The translations under genes and the position numbers were made by a program. A model generated the notes under the pieces. It was not told the origin of the DNA. It made no database searches and was given only the letters and a program-made list of their open reading frames with translations. This document shows, in pieces, positions 37,260-48,671 of a stretch of 64,000 bases of DNA. Source of the DNA: Monomorium pharaonis. Lineage: Eukaryota > Arthropoda > Insecta > Hymenoptera > Formicidae. The DNA lies in assembly GCF_013373865.1 (NCBI RefSeq), contig NC_050467.1:6138001-6202000 (forward strand). The letters are read 5' to 3'. The stretch's first letter is position 1. Each line of letters begins with the position of its first letter.

Positions 37260-37930
37260 TGTAACAGAGTTATACAATCTTAATTACCCTCCGATACGCG
37301 GAGGTCCACGGTTGGAGGAAAGCGATCAATGCGAGAGAACAAGAAATTCATCTCTTTCCAATAATGAACACGTTTAGAAAAGAGAAAGTGAATAGTTATT
37401 TTTGTGTTGTGAAATGATTCTCGCTGCATAAAGCAGGCAACATTTTTATTTCTTACGGATGTCTCTCATTTTTAGTTTCTTTCGGTTAATTCGTGTCTTG
37501 AGAAAAAACGGGGTAGAAATGTCTATTCTGGTGAAAAGGTTTCTTAGAATTTTTTACAACTTTTGTACAATTCTTTTATAACTTTTTATAAAGTTTCTTA
37601 AATTTTTTATACAAATTGAAATACTTTTCAAAAGTGCTGAGAAAAATAACTTTTTTCTTTCGAGAATTATTTATATATGTGTTTTGAAATATTCTCAGAT
37701 GTTTTCGTTCATAATTTCTGAAGAAAATTTGTAAAATCTGAGAATTAAGATATTTAATTTTTATATATCTTCAAATTTTTTATAAATTTACCCAATAAGC
37801 AAAGAATATTATATATATAAATCAATCTTTTAAAACGCTGATTTTACATATGTTTTATGAATGTTATGACTTAATATTTTACACATGTTTCTGAATTGTT
37901 ACTTTATACGTAATATTTCTAAATATTATA
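37260..37930. other. Spacer with decayed repeat
   Basis: No gene. 37550-37780 resembles the inverted-repeat family of 4225-4540. Confidence 0.4.
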
Positions 37931-37939
37931 ATTACAGTA

Positions 37940-38212
37940 TAGAAATATTGTTTCAAATGTTCTACTCAAATATTTTTAATAATGACATTGTGTACAATAT
38001 CAAAAAGTACATATTTGAAAACGGTGCATGTTATAAAATGTCATCGTAATAACGTTGTGTTATCTTGCTTACTAGGTATAATATGACAAATTCTCAAAGA
38101 GAAATATCTCATATTTTATAACATGCACCGTTTTCAAATATGTACTTTTTAATATTGTACACAATGTCATTGTGAAAAATATTTGAGTAGAACATATAAA
38201 ACAATATTTCTA
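37940..38212. repeat. Long palindromic foldback element
   Basis: An arm of about 100 bp (37940-38039) is repeated almost perfectly in inverted form at 38112-38212, with a 72-bp loop. The transcript would make a long hairpin. No coding potential. Confidence 0.9.
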
Positions 38213-40337
38213 GTACAACGTTTGAAACAATATTACTTAATAAGCATTACTTAATAAGATAACAGAGATATTACGAACATTTTTTCACCTGGACACGATT
38301 GCATGCAATAATACCCGACGCAATTATAAAGCGGGAATAGTAAAGTAGCGTGAGACGAGGTAATAATGGCACATCTGCCAGTTTATTTCCGCGACGCGGT
38401 TTGTTTCAAACAACGAACAAAGATCGGTGAACAACCGACTTGCATTGCATAATCGGAGAAAGTGATTGCGAAACGGGCCGGTACACACACACACACATAC
38501 ACATACACAGAGGCACTTTGGCGCGAGCAAAAGCACGTGGCTTGAGTGCGATGGTACTGCGCTAATCGTTATGTCATAAACTGACGAAAGGTCCGAGAGT
38601 TCTCGTCTGCATGGCCGGCGACGTAACCGATCGGCTCCCTACCAAAGAGGTGAAAGAGACAAGCTGGCGCATTTCTTTTCTGACGCCTCCGCCTGCACGG
38701 CTACCGCGACTTTGAACGGAAACTGTGTCAGCCGGTCATGAATAATCGTCAAGCGTCTCGGAAGAAAGTGAAAACAGCTCGTTGCGCTTGCATAATTTAA
38801 ATCGGAAATTATTACAAGAAGCTGCTAAATGGGAACAAATCCTTGTTGAATATGTAAACATGAACCGAATGCAAAATTCTGAAAGAGGGATTGTTATGTT
38901 ACGTTTTGTTTAAAAATGTAATTTACACATCAGATAACGTATCTTGCAAATTCAAAATTTTTTAATTAAAGGGAAATAAATGTTTGAAGGAGCTAAAAAT
39001 AGTACTTTTTATCTCATTTTTCAACTATAAAAAAAAATAAATTAATTAAATTGTTTTTAGTATAATGTTTTATTAATACGTACTTTTATATAATTTAGAA
39101 AAATTTTTATGCCAATTTATTATGAATAATAGCTGCAATAGATCTATTGGCGCATAAGAATCATGCTTATATTAAAAGAAAAATGATCTCAAAAATAAAA
39201 AAAGTTTATTTAATTCAAAAAAACTAATATTTATTCGGTGAATACTAAACTGTACCGTAAATACGAATAAATATTTTGCTATCGTTATTATATTTTATAT
39301 TTACAAAATAATCTAAAAGTAAAAATGCTTTGAGAATGTTAAAAAGGAACTTGTATAATCTTCCCTTGTATAATCTTGCCTTCCACGTATCATTTTCATA
39401 TTTATCTATTTTTTTAATGACGATTGTTTGAAGTAAAAAGCACGATTTTTGCCACAATTTACGACTGTTTTTGTTAATAAAAAAAAATCACATTTTTATT
39501 TTAAAAATCAACATGAAAAGTGACAAAGAAAATGTATAAGTAAACTATACTGAAAAACAAATGCAATATATCCAATAAGATATGTATAATATTACGAGCT
39601 GTCAACTACAGATATATTTAATACAATAATATATGCTATTGCAGTATCAACATTGTACTTGCATTAACAGTAAATATTATTGTATTGAGTATTTTATGTA
39701 GTTGGCAGCCCGCAATTACATGTTATTGACTATATTACTTTTTCTTCTGTGTATAAGTAAAAAGAATAAATCTTATGAAGGTATAAGATTTATTAGTGCA
39801 TAAATCGTATAAGAAAATAGGTTTCAGTTTCTTTAAATTTTAGTGTTTTATAACTCATGCCTAGCTTATTTAAAGTTCTAATATACATCAAACAGATTTT
39901 TGATATTAAGATCACCGATTTTAAAAACACTTTCGAGAAAAAAGAGTTTAAAGAGTATTCTCTAACGATTAGAATGGAACTTATTTCTTTCTTCTTGCCT
40001 AATATTAAAAACAAACATTAAATAATAATGTCCTGTTGTGATAAGCATTAAAAAATTTTTCTTATTTTAAAAAAACATTATCCAAACTATATATTGGTGC
40101 ACCACAATAGAAATTTCATACAATAGAAATTTTGTAATTTTGTTAATTTTTATTGAATTTGAATAAAATTTAATTGCAACATTTTTTTATACTTAATACT
40201 TTAAGAAAATACAAAAAAGAATGCTTTTTTTTAAGTTTTTAACTTAAACAAATATTGTTTTTCTTACGAGGAAAAAATGTCTCAATGTTTCTAGATTTTT
40301 AGACGTTCAAGCTTAAAATCCTTTAAGCAAAAGCAAA
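38213..40337. other. Spacer upstream of the CRAL-TRIO gene
   Basis: Contains a CA microsatellite (38484-38510), a CG-richer stretch (38520-38780) and a MITE (39548-39752). The 5' UTR of the CRAL-TRIO gene must lie near its right end. No further gene is seen. Confidence 0.55.
39548..39752. mobile_element. MITE of the CACTGAGAAAA family, copy 2 (diverged)
   Basis: About 205 bp with ends TACTGAAAAAC and TTTTTCTTCTGTGTA. The centre matches copies 1 and 3 (GCATTAACAGTAAATATT, GGCAGCCCGCAA). It is more diverged than the other two. Confidence 0.7.
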
Positions 40338-42936
40338 ATGGGAGCAGTTGAATGGGCTGCCGATGAGGACAATTATGAGTGTCCTCTCTCGATGGAGACG
40401 CAGAAGCTGGCCAAGGAGGAACTCAGAGAGGACAAGAATACCAGAGATCAGGCTCTCGAACAAATGCGTAACTGGATCAAGATGAATCCGCGCATTCAGA
40501 ATTGCCGACTCGGTGAGACTGCACCATTCAATGGCAACCAACGCGAGTAGCATTAGAGATAAATATACTTTGCCAATTTATGAAGAAAGACTCAACATTG
40601 TGAAAAACCCAGCAATTTAACTAATAGTATTTAAATTAAGATTCTGGTTACTTTGAGATAATAATAGATGGTTAAATAATCACTTCCCGATTTGTAAGAA
40701 ATCCGATTGTAAGAAATCGACTTTAAGAAATTATATTCTTGAACAAAATTTAAAGTTTTCACGAACAGCATCTATCCTGCAATACGGTATGTATCGATAA
40801 TTAGGCTAATTTGTCATCCTTTATTAGATGCGCGATTCTTATTAAGATTCTTGAGATGCAAAAAATTCAATGTCCCAATGGCCGAGGAGGCCGTAGAACG
40901 ATACTTGTTGCTTCGACAGGTGTACCAAATAGCATTCCATAATTTAGACATCATGGAACCGAATATGACGGAATTATTATCATTAGGGTAAGTTTTGGGA
41001 AATTATATCGTTATTTCTGGAACTTTGTTTGTAAACTTTCCTTTTAGATATATCTTCGCTGCACCTGGTCGCGATGCGAAAGGCCGTCGTGTTATAATCG
41101 CCAGACCAGGTACATATTCGTTACTTTATGTATACAAGAAATTTGCATATTATTATACAGATTTATTAAAACATATTTTAAAGAATCGCAAAGATAATAA
41201 TTAAATAATTCTAAAATTTTATGTGATTTTCGATGACTTATTTGTTTTAATAAAGTATTTGCCATGTATTTAATTTGTTGCTAAGAGAGATTGTTAAAAC
41301 GTACACTTTGTAATATATGTAAATATTTTGGTATAATTGTATTACAAAAGATATACCTGAGTCTATATACCTGGGTAATAATTTTTTACTCTTCTCTTCC
41401 GTCGCGTCACTCACTAATCAATCGTACATGCTATTTTTGCTCAAGGCGTATTCGATCCTCATAAATACACGAATGTGGACATGTGCAAGATCCACGCCAT
41501 CACGTACGAGGCGTTGATGGAAGATGAGGAGAGTCAAGTGCGTGGCTTCGTGCATTTCGCTGATGGTGCCGGCGTAAGTTTCCCTCATCTGACGCTTTTC
41601 ACTCCCAAGGAAGCAGTGCGCATCGTGAAAAATGGCGAGGTAAGATTAAAATATACTATACATATAATCTCTGAATATATATAAGCTTAATAAATAAAAT
41701 TAAATTTTTATATTTATAGTAACAACAAATGTAATAATAGAGAGCATTCTTTAATTTAAATCTAATAATTTTAAATTGTTATTTTTATTTACAAGTTTAT
41801 TTTAATTGGGTAATTACTAATAGAAGTTTAATTAATATTTAAAAAAATTTTTATCTTTAATTATTTTCGTAACAATTTCCCATAATTCTTGTTCACTATT
41901 TCAAAATTTCGTCTATTATATCTTCATAGATATTTACCCGATTGAATTTTAGATACATTAATATGTCGGTATTTATAGGCAAATCTTATATTTAAGATTG
42001 TTTTAAGAATTGTCTTAAGTTGTTATCACAAAACTGTATTTACAACATTACTTAAGACAATCTTGAAATAAAATTTGACTATGAATATAATATAATATAT
42101 CAGTCTTTTATTTTTCCTGTAACGTTGTTAATTTGAATCACTTGTTGTTAAATTTCTACAAGAGCTTTTTGTTACTATAAGGCATAATTGATTCAGCTGT
42201 CACGTAACAATATTTCATAATTTTTTTTTTTAAACGTAACTAATTTTTAAGTCTTATACTTTTTCCTTATCGAGGAGTTTACTTAAAAATTACTTACAAA
42301 ATTCTCTTAATGATCTATTTAAGAACAGAATAAGGTATATTGATCAAGCAGAAACAAAATATACATAATAAACAAAAATAATTGTTTGCTTTTAGCGTAC
42401 CGTGCCGATGAGACACAAGGAAGTCCATGCGATCAACGCACATCCCTCACTGAAATTTGCCCTGGACTTTGGAATGTCATTGATCTCCGAGAAGATCAGG
42501 AGCCGCGTGAAGCTTTACACGAGTCTCGAGGACGCTATTAATCACAAGATGGACGTGAGCATGTTGCCGAAGGAATACGGCGGTACTATCCCCATGAAGG
42601 AGATGATCGGTAATTCATCTTTGATTGCAATACGACTATTATTTATTGTATTGTTTCATCATACGAAAAGAAAATAATCGTATCACATTTGAAAGACATT
42701 ATAAATCAAAATCTTTCCTTGATCCAGATTTATGGCGAAAAGAATTGCTGCAATCGAAGCCGGCATTATTGAGCAACGATAAGATGCACGTCTGCCTCGA
42801 ATTGTACTCGGACAAGGCGCGGGAAGGCGCGGTTTCTGCATTGAAGCAAGGATTTGGTTGTTCCAGCGTGGGATCCAACCACGATACCACGATGTGCGGT
42901 ATAAGCGGCTCCTTCAGAAAACTCGAAGTCGATTGA
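40338..42936 (+). CDS. CRAL-TRIO lipid-transfer protein (alpha-TTP/clavesin-like)
   Basis: Six exons join in phase to 337 residues: 40338-40512, 40828-40987, 41048-41109, 41446-41639, 42396-42609, 42728-42936. The ATG at 40338 has a good AAA context and follows an AT-rich 5' UTR. Exons 1-2 encode the CRAL-TRIO N-terminal helices, including ALEQMRNWIK and DARFLLRFLRCKKFNV. Exons 3-5 encode the lipid-binding SEC14-type lobe, with GRRVIIARPG, HFADGAGVSFPH, VHAINAHPSLKFALDF and the family's LPKEYGGT near the end of the domain. Members carry a hydrophobic ligand such as tocopherol, retinoid or phosphoinositide between membranes; the insect ligand cannot be read from sequence. There is no signal peptide, so it is cytosolic. 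An AATAAA at 43088-43093 lies 152 bp after the stop. Confidence 0.95.
41975..42085. repeat. Hairpin MITE in intron 4 of the CRAL-TRIO gene
   Basis: Inverted arms of about 35 bp (AAGATTGTTTTAAG and CTTAAGACAATCTT cores) flank a centre of about 40 bp. A perfect inner match (ACTTAAGACAATCTTGAA against its complement) suggests a young non-autonomous element. Confidence 0.65.
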
Positions 42937-43087
42937 TATTTTAATTGACATTTTTCACTTATAAATGTTTTTCATCTGAAGATAAGCAGCACGGGATCAT
43001 CATTTTGGAAATCGCACTGAATTTTAGATTAGTCATGGTATTAAAAGAATATAACTTTATTTTTGTATTACGTAGATAACAATACGC

Positions 43088-43093
43088 AATAAA
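43088..43093 (+). terminator. Polyadenylation signal AATAAA of the CRAL-TRIO gene
   Basis: Canonical hexamer 152 bp after the stop codon, in AT-rich sequence. Confidence 0.5.
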
Positions 43094-43433
43094 CGAAGTA
43101 TAACTGAAGTGTATTATTTACAGCCGCACTATAAATATGTGTATATCAAGCTATGTATCGATGCAAAAGTAATTGTTAATTTTTGTAATTTTTGAAATGG
43201 TTATGTATATATTTATATATTGTAAAAATGTGTTTATATTTTAAATTACAACAAATGTATATTAAAGATATGATTAAAATAATTGTATTTACTTTGTACT
43301 TGGTTTCAAATAGCACATTTTATGAACACAGCGTTTTATTACGAAACTTTTATTCCATTACTTTTGCATTAATCTAATACATAATTTTTTTTATTAATCC
43401 TTTACAATTAATATAACAAAAGACATAATGGTT

Positions 43434-43530
43434 TTAAAATTAAAAAATTAATTAATGTTAGGCCAATAAGAGTACAAAGTACCACGCTGAACTCTTATTG
43501 ATCCAACATTAATTGATTTTTTAATTTTAA
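43434..43530. repeat. Palindrome between two convergent genes
   Basis: Arms of about 40 bp (43434-43472 and 43491-43530; core AATTAATGTTAGGCCAATAAGAG against its inverse) enclose an 18-base centre. It lies between the 3' ends of the CRAL-TRIO gene and the S28 peptidase gene. A MITE is the simplest reading. Confidence 0.75.
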
Positions 43531-43622
43531 ATTTCAAAGAATCCTAGATTATATTTTAACTTAATTTTAATAACGGTTTTATTTATTCATTCCCTGTTCT
43601 GGAATTTGTATTAGCAATTGAC

Positions 43623-46429
43623 TTAAAAGTAAATAAAAATATTTTGCTCATATCTACAATAATCACTTTCCAAGGTAATCCAATTGTCAATTATGCTACG
43701 AATCCTTGCTCTGGCTTCTTTTAAGTCATCCGGATCCGTATTTGCTTCGTTAAGCAAGTCACGGCAATGCGAGGCTCCTTTAAGATAATTTAATTATTTT
43801 TTTTTAATAATTAAAAATTAGAATTATTTCTTCTGTTAAAAAACTGCAGAAATCTAATGTAAATCTTATGTTGTTTAATTACCATTAATGATAATAGTGT
43901 GTGAAAAATGATTTATATTCTCGAACACTGACAACTGATACCATGGATCGATGTCGCCATTTGTGAAAATAATCTTTCGTGCGGGTTGGTTTCGCATAAG
44001 TTGTAGATATTTTTCGTACATATCCTTTGTTTTTTTCACTTGTGAATACAATATATTCTCGTTTAAACTAAAATTGAGTTTAGCTTTATCGTTTTTCATA
44101 AAGAAAAAAACAATTTTAAGATACTTGAATAAGATTCACTTAATTTATTTTAATTTTTAAATACTCTATTTATAAGAATATTGAACTAAATTAATTTTAA
44201 CGTGTGCAATTAATAAATTTAGAAATAAGTGGCGAACAAACAGAGACTAACCGCCATTTCAAGTTTAATTGAAAACAGTTCAATGTTTCTGTCCATAAGT
44301 AACGATCAAAATTTATTTGACATTTAAAAAAACCATGTTAAGAAAACATATTTTAAAGCATACTAGGCATATAGTCGTACAAATATTGAAATAAATGGAA
44401 AATATTTGAGCGAGAAAGATATTTGGTAATTACTTTTAAAGTACTTACTGAATATCGAACAAATCGTTACACAGAGTAACAAAATAACTAAGCGGAGCTG
44501 ACGTCCCAAAAACTGTATTGTTTGAAATCATTTGAAAGTAACCATATTCCGTGCATTTCTGATAATACCACAACCTATCTGTATAACAAATACAATTTCT
44601 TGTTACCCAAAGTATCTCTCATACGATATGCTATTTAACTTATTGTATTAACTATCTCAACTCACTGATACTCATATCTATTGGCGAGTCCCACGAAATC
44701 TCTCGGTATTTATTCACGTAATTATTATAACTTACATCGTTACAGTATGATTTTTGCCAAAAAATGTACGCGAGTCTCTGCAGGGGAGCGAATGTCAAAT
44801 TCTCCATCATTTTATTACACAACGCCGCGATTTTTGTTTGACCGTCTTTGATTTGATCATATTGAACAGCATTGGCAAATTCCTGAAGTTTGAAAATTAA
44901 TAGAATGACAAAACAAATAAAGCAACATTAGTACACCTACTTGCGCTAGTATTTTCATGAAGTGAGCACGATCAAGAGGATATTTTGGCACGTCACACAA
45001 GCTAAATTCAATATTAGCAGTAAAACAAATTAATAATAATGTAAATCAGTAATGATGAAAAAGATAATTTTTTATTATTATAAATTATAAATTTATCGGT
45101 ACTTTTTTGCATTTTATTCTATTGCATGACCGTAATGATAACAAATTGGATATATAAACTCAAAATTTTGTAGTTAAACTTACTTGAAGAGACTTTTAAG
45201 GGTTTTTAGACCATTTTGTGTAGTAAATAATTTCTCTGCCAATGCAAATGCAGTTTTAACACTCTCGCTACAATTTTCATTGTATGTACGAAGTACTTTT
45301 GCCACGCTCTCGTAATATTCTATAAAATTAACCATTCTTACCGACATTTTTAAGGAACATCTATTAATCAAATAACTTACCATAAAAATCAAGCTTTACA
45401 TGAATTGGAGCACTGCTGGCTAAGATGCCCTACAAAAAATATTTTTGTCTTGTAATATTTTGCTTAATATAAATATATGTACACTAAGAAAGAAATAATT
45501 GATTCAACAAAACGTTTAGTTGCGGACTGCCAACAAAAGATATACTTAATATAACAATATTTGCTGTTAATGCAAGTGCAACGATGTTGATTGAATTATG
45601 TATTTATATTGCAATACTATACATTGTTGTATTGAATATATCCTTTTTTGACAGCCCGCAACAAAAAATTTCGTTGAATCAAATACTTTTTTTCTCAGTG
45701 CAAATAAGAAGGTAATGCAAATGATACTAGGATGCCAGGAAACCGTTTGTAAAGTGCCACCGCCAAGTTTCCAGCGTAGGAACAACCAAACAATATTATG
45801 CGACTATTTTGTAAATTGTATTCTTTCTTCTTCGTTTCAATGAAAAACTGAAGATCGCGGAGTGTCTGCTTGGTGTTCAAGTATTTCAAGTTATTCGTGC
45901 TCATATCTCTAAATTCGTGCATCATTAAATCAGTTTAAATTAACTCTAAGTTTTAGATAAAAATTTAACAATAAACAAAGTATGTAGATTATTATACTCC
46001 GTTGGTCTGCTCTTTCCGTAGAATCGATGTTCGACGTAATACATGATGCCACCGTGTTTCACGCCGATATCGTACATCAATCCATTTTTCAAGTACTCAT
46101 TCGTTATCGGCCCTTGCCCACCGATCATAATAAAGATAAGGCTATTATTTTTTGAAAATACGAAGTTTTCTTTATAACGCTATAAAGTAACGTTAAAGTT
46201 TATAAATGTACTCGTTTTACAAAGTCGTTGGGTAACGATATAATTACGAAATAATTACCATTGACCATGTGCGTTTGTCGCTACAGTTGAAATGATCGAG
46301 AGGTTGAGTGATCCAACGGTCAACTACTTCTTCATCTGTATCGCTTGCAAACCGATTGAATAACAATGAATTCCCATTAATGAGGCACTGGACCAAGCAC
46401 AAAACAAACAATATCTTTAATACGATCAT
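43623..46429 (-). CDS. S28 serine carboxypeptidase-like protein A (K12H4.7/PRSS16 type)
   Basis: Ten exons give 488 residues: 46259-46429, 45998-46179, 45728-45908, 45381-45429, 45184-45319, 44941-45001, 44666-44882, 44459-44578 corrected to 44449-44578, 43883-44067, 43623-43777; every phase closes. The start at 46427-46429 yields a clean signal peptide (MIVLKILFVLCLVQ) and matches its paralogue; an ATG ten codons upstream is possible. Family motifs are WITQPLDHFN, IMIGGQGP, EHRFYGKS, a nucleophile Ser161 in FGCSYAGN, Asp416 in NGDIDPW and His441 in GASHCRD. S28 enzymes cut after proline or act as aminopeptidases in lysosomes or outside the cell. The residue before the Ser is Cys where the paralogue has Gly. 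The triad is complete, so activity is likely. Confidence 0.93.
45482..45700. mobile_element. MITE of the CACTGAGAAAA family, copy 3
   Basis: 219 bp inside intron 3 of S28 peptidase A, absent from the same intron of the paralogue as far as I can see. Ends CACTAAGAAAG and TTTTTTTCTCAGTG are inverted repeats, and the interior is an inverted copy of 30231-30445. Confidence 0.8.
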
Positions 46430-46504
46430 GATCCGTTCCTTCCGTAATGTATATTTCAAATAAAAATATTTTATCTATGATATCTCTTGTTTAGCTCGCG
46501 ATCG

Positions 46505-47435
46505 ACATGTCGCTTCTGAATGCTCTGAACATTTCGAACACTCAAAAAATGTTTTGTTTATATAAATAGATTTCTAAATGTCACAACCAAAACTTGTCGC
46601 TATTTGTATCTGCTAGAATATTGTTTGTCACACATAAAATTTTCAGCTGCAACAGTTTAGTAGTATTTTGTAAAAAATTTAAATCCTATTACCAAACATT
46701 AATTACTGCATTGAATAAATATGAATTTTGACATAATAGCTGGCATAATTGTAGCGTTAAGTCCATAGTTAAATTTTATAACAAATATGATTAGCTTTAA
46801 TAGACGCTTAGAAAAACTTTCTTTTTATGGATTTTTTTAGCAGTTTAGATATAAATTTTGTCTTTGTTATTTAGATTAATTATATATAAAACATATGCAA
46901 CATCACATCAGTATTCACTAATTATTTATCTTAATTTATTTAGCTTAGTTAGATTTTCATACTAGAAAATTTTTGCTATAGTTGTGAAGTAATTTTTTGA
47001 GTGCAATGCTTTAAACCTTTTGAAAGCGTTATGCTTCGGCTCGTTTATCACTGCTGTTACAAATGTTGCATTACGAAATCTGTCAGGAAAATCTGACCTA
47101 CGGCAATCATTCTACCTGGGATTTAAAAAGAGATAAAAATTTTTGTGAGCATACTCGCTAGACAGTGTTATGGTTTACTCCATGGTAATATAACATCACA
47201 AGTAGATTTTTTGCAAATAACGATAATTAAAAATCTAAAGTAATTTATCGAATATATAAACAACGTATTTTCACTGCTTTAAAACTTTAAAGATAATGTC
47301 AAGCGCAATATTCTCTATTTGTCTCCCTTTTTCATTTTCCTTTAAATTTTAAATGAAGAAATGAACGGAACACAAGACAAATAAAATGTTTGAAATGTTT
47401 TCACTCTTTGCATTAATACATCAAAAAAGATGTAG
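46505..47435. other. About 0.93-kb segment inserted in the upstream region of S28 gene A
   Basis: Sequence homologous to 52010-52340 is continuous upstream of gene B but in gene A is split by this segment. The ends show no clear inverted or direct repeats, and no frame or known element is seen, so its nature is open. Confidence 0.5.
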
Positions 47436-47439
47436 ACGT

Positions 47440-47770
47440 AGTATGACTGATTAAAATATTTATCTTGTCATCACCTATTTCCTTCAATCATGACCAGCAG
47501 ATATATCGATACGATATCTCCTATCAACGACCGATAACGTTTATTACATTCTTAGAAGAAACAGGAAGCGATACTTTGATTAAATAACTACGAATAAAGA
47601 TGATCTAACAATTACGAAATGGCTATTGATTAAAACGCGCTTGCTCAGAAAACACGGATGTACATTTTCATTGTGTGATAAGAAAGATTAAATTCTTGAT
47701 TTACTAAATATTATACTTGACTAGATACATTTTAAATAAAGATATTTAATTTGTGATATCTTATTTAAAT
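47440..47770 (-). promoter_or_regulatory. Duplicated upstream block of S28 gene A
   Basis: Matches 52045-52335 upstream of gene B, including CTTCAATCATGACCAGC and ACCGATAACG. A TATCGATA word at 47504-47511, the DREF-type element known from Drosophila, becomes ATCGATA in the other copy. Regulatory function is inferred only from conservation and position. Confidence 0.4.
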
Positions 47771-48671
47771 CGTGATTCACTTAATACTTCCAAGTAAAGA
47801 CTAAATACTTTGTTTTTAACTCTGTTAATTAATGTTATATATAATGCAATCATTACAGCAACTGGATCAGATTACATTTAAAAACTCTGATACAAAATGA
47901 TACACAGATAAATGAATAAACAGATTTTAATTTTATTAAAAATTTATCTAATTTATGATATTATTTTAATCGGACTACACAACAAAGTTATTTATTTTTA
48001 TTGTTTCTTAACAGTATTTTTTACTCAAACAATTAAATATTAACTTAAAAAAATATTTGTTTTCTTTAAGTTGAGATTGCTAATATTAGCGTAAACCTCT
48101 TAAAACAAAACTCCATTATTTCTCGGAAACTAAACGTTGTATAGTAATAATACTGATGAAAGCATAATTTACTTAAATAATTAAAGATATGAAAACCATA
48201 TTTCATGCATTCATAACTTTTTTCTATATAAAATCTGCTAAAAACAAAATCTTGAAAAGCGAGAATAAAATTTGTATGACTTTTTTACGTTTTTTTTTCT
48301 ACAATTCTACATAATTAGAAATATAAATCAAATTGAAGTCAACTGATGTTTCAAATGTTTATACGTTTACTTATAAATACGTTTTCTATATAGAAATAAG
48401 CGGCACGGGATTATAAAATACAATTTCATGTTAGAAACCATACATAATTCTATATTAGCTTTGTTATTAGGAAAATATAATTTTATTTTTGCATTATGTA
48501 CCTAGATAACAAGTGCAGTGTAAATAATGTATATTATTTAAAACCATATTACATATAAAGCGTTGTAATTTTTTATTAATATATTACAATTAAAACAAAA
48601 AGTGTGTAATTCCGTTTATACATCTTAAAAATCGGTAGCGGACGTATTCGACAGACATTCGATGGGAACTT

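Larger units (their letters stand above)
46430..48671. other. Spacer between the two S28 peptidase genes
   Basis: Includes an extra segment at about 46505-47435 with no counterpart upstream of the paralogue, then a stretch (47440-47770) that does match it. The remainder to 48600 is AT-rich. No gene is recognised. Confidence 0.6.
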
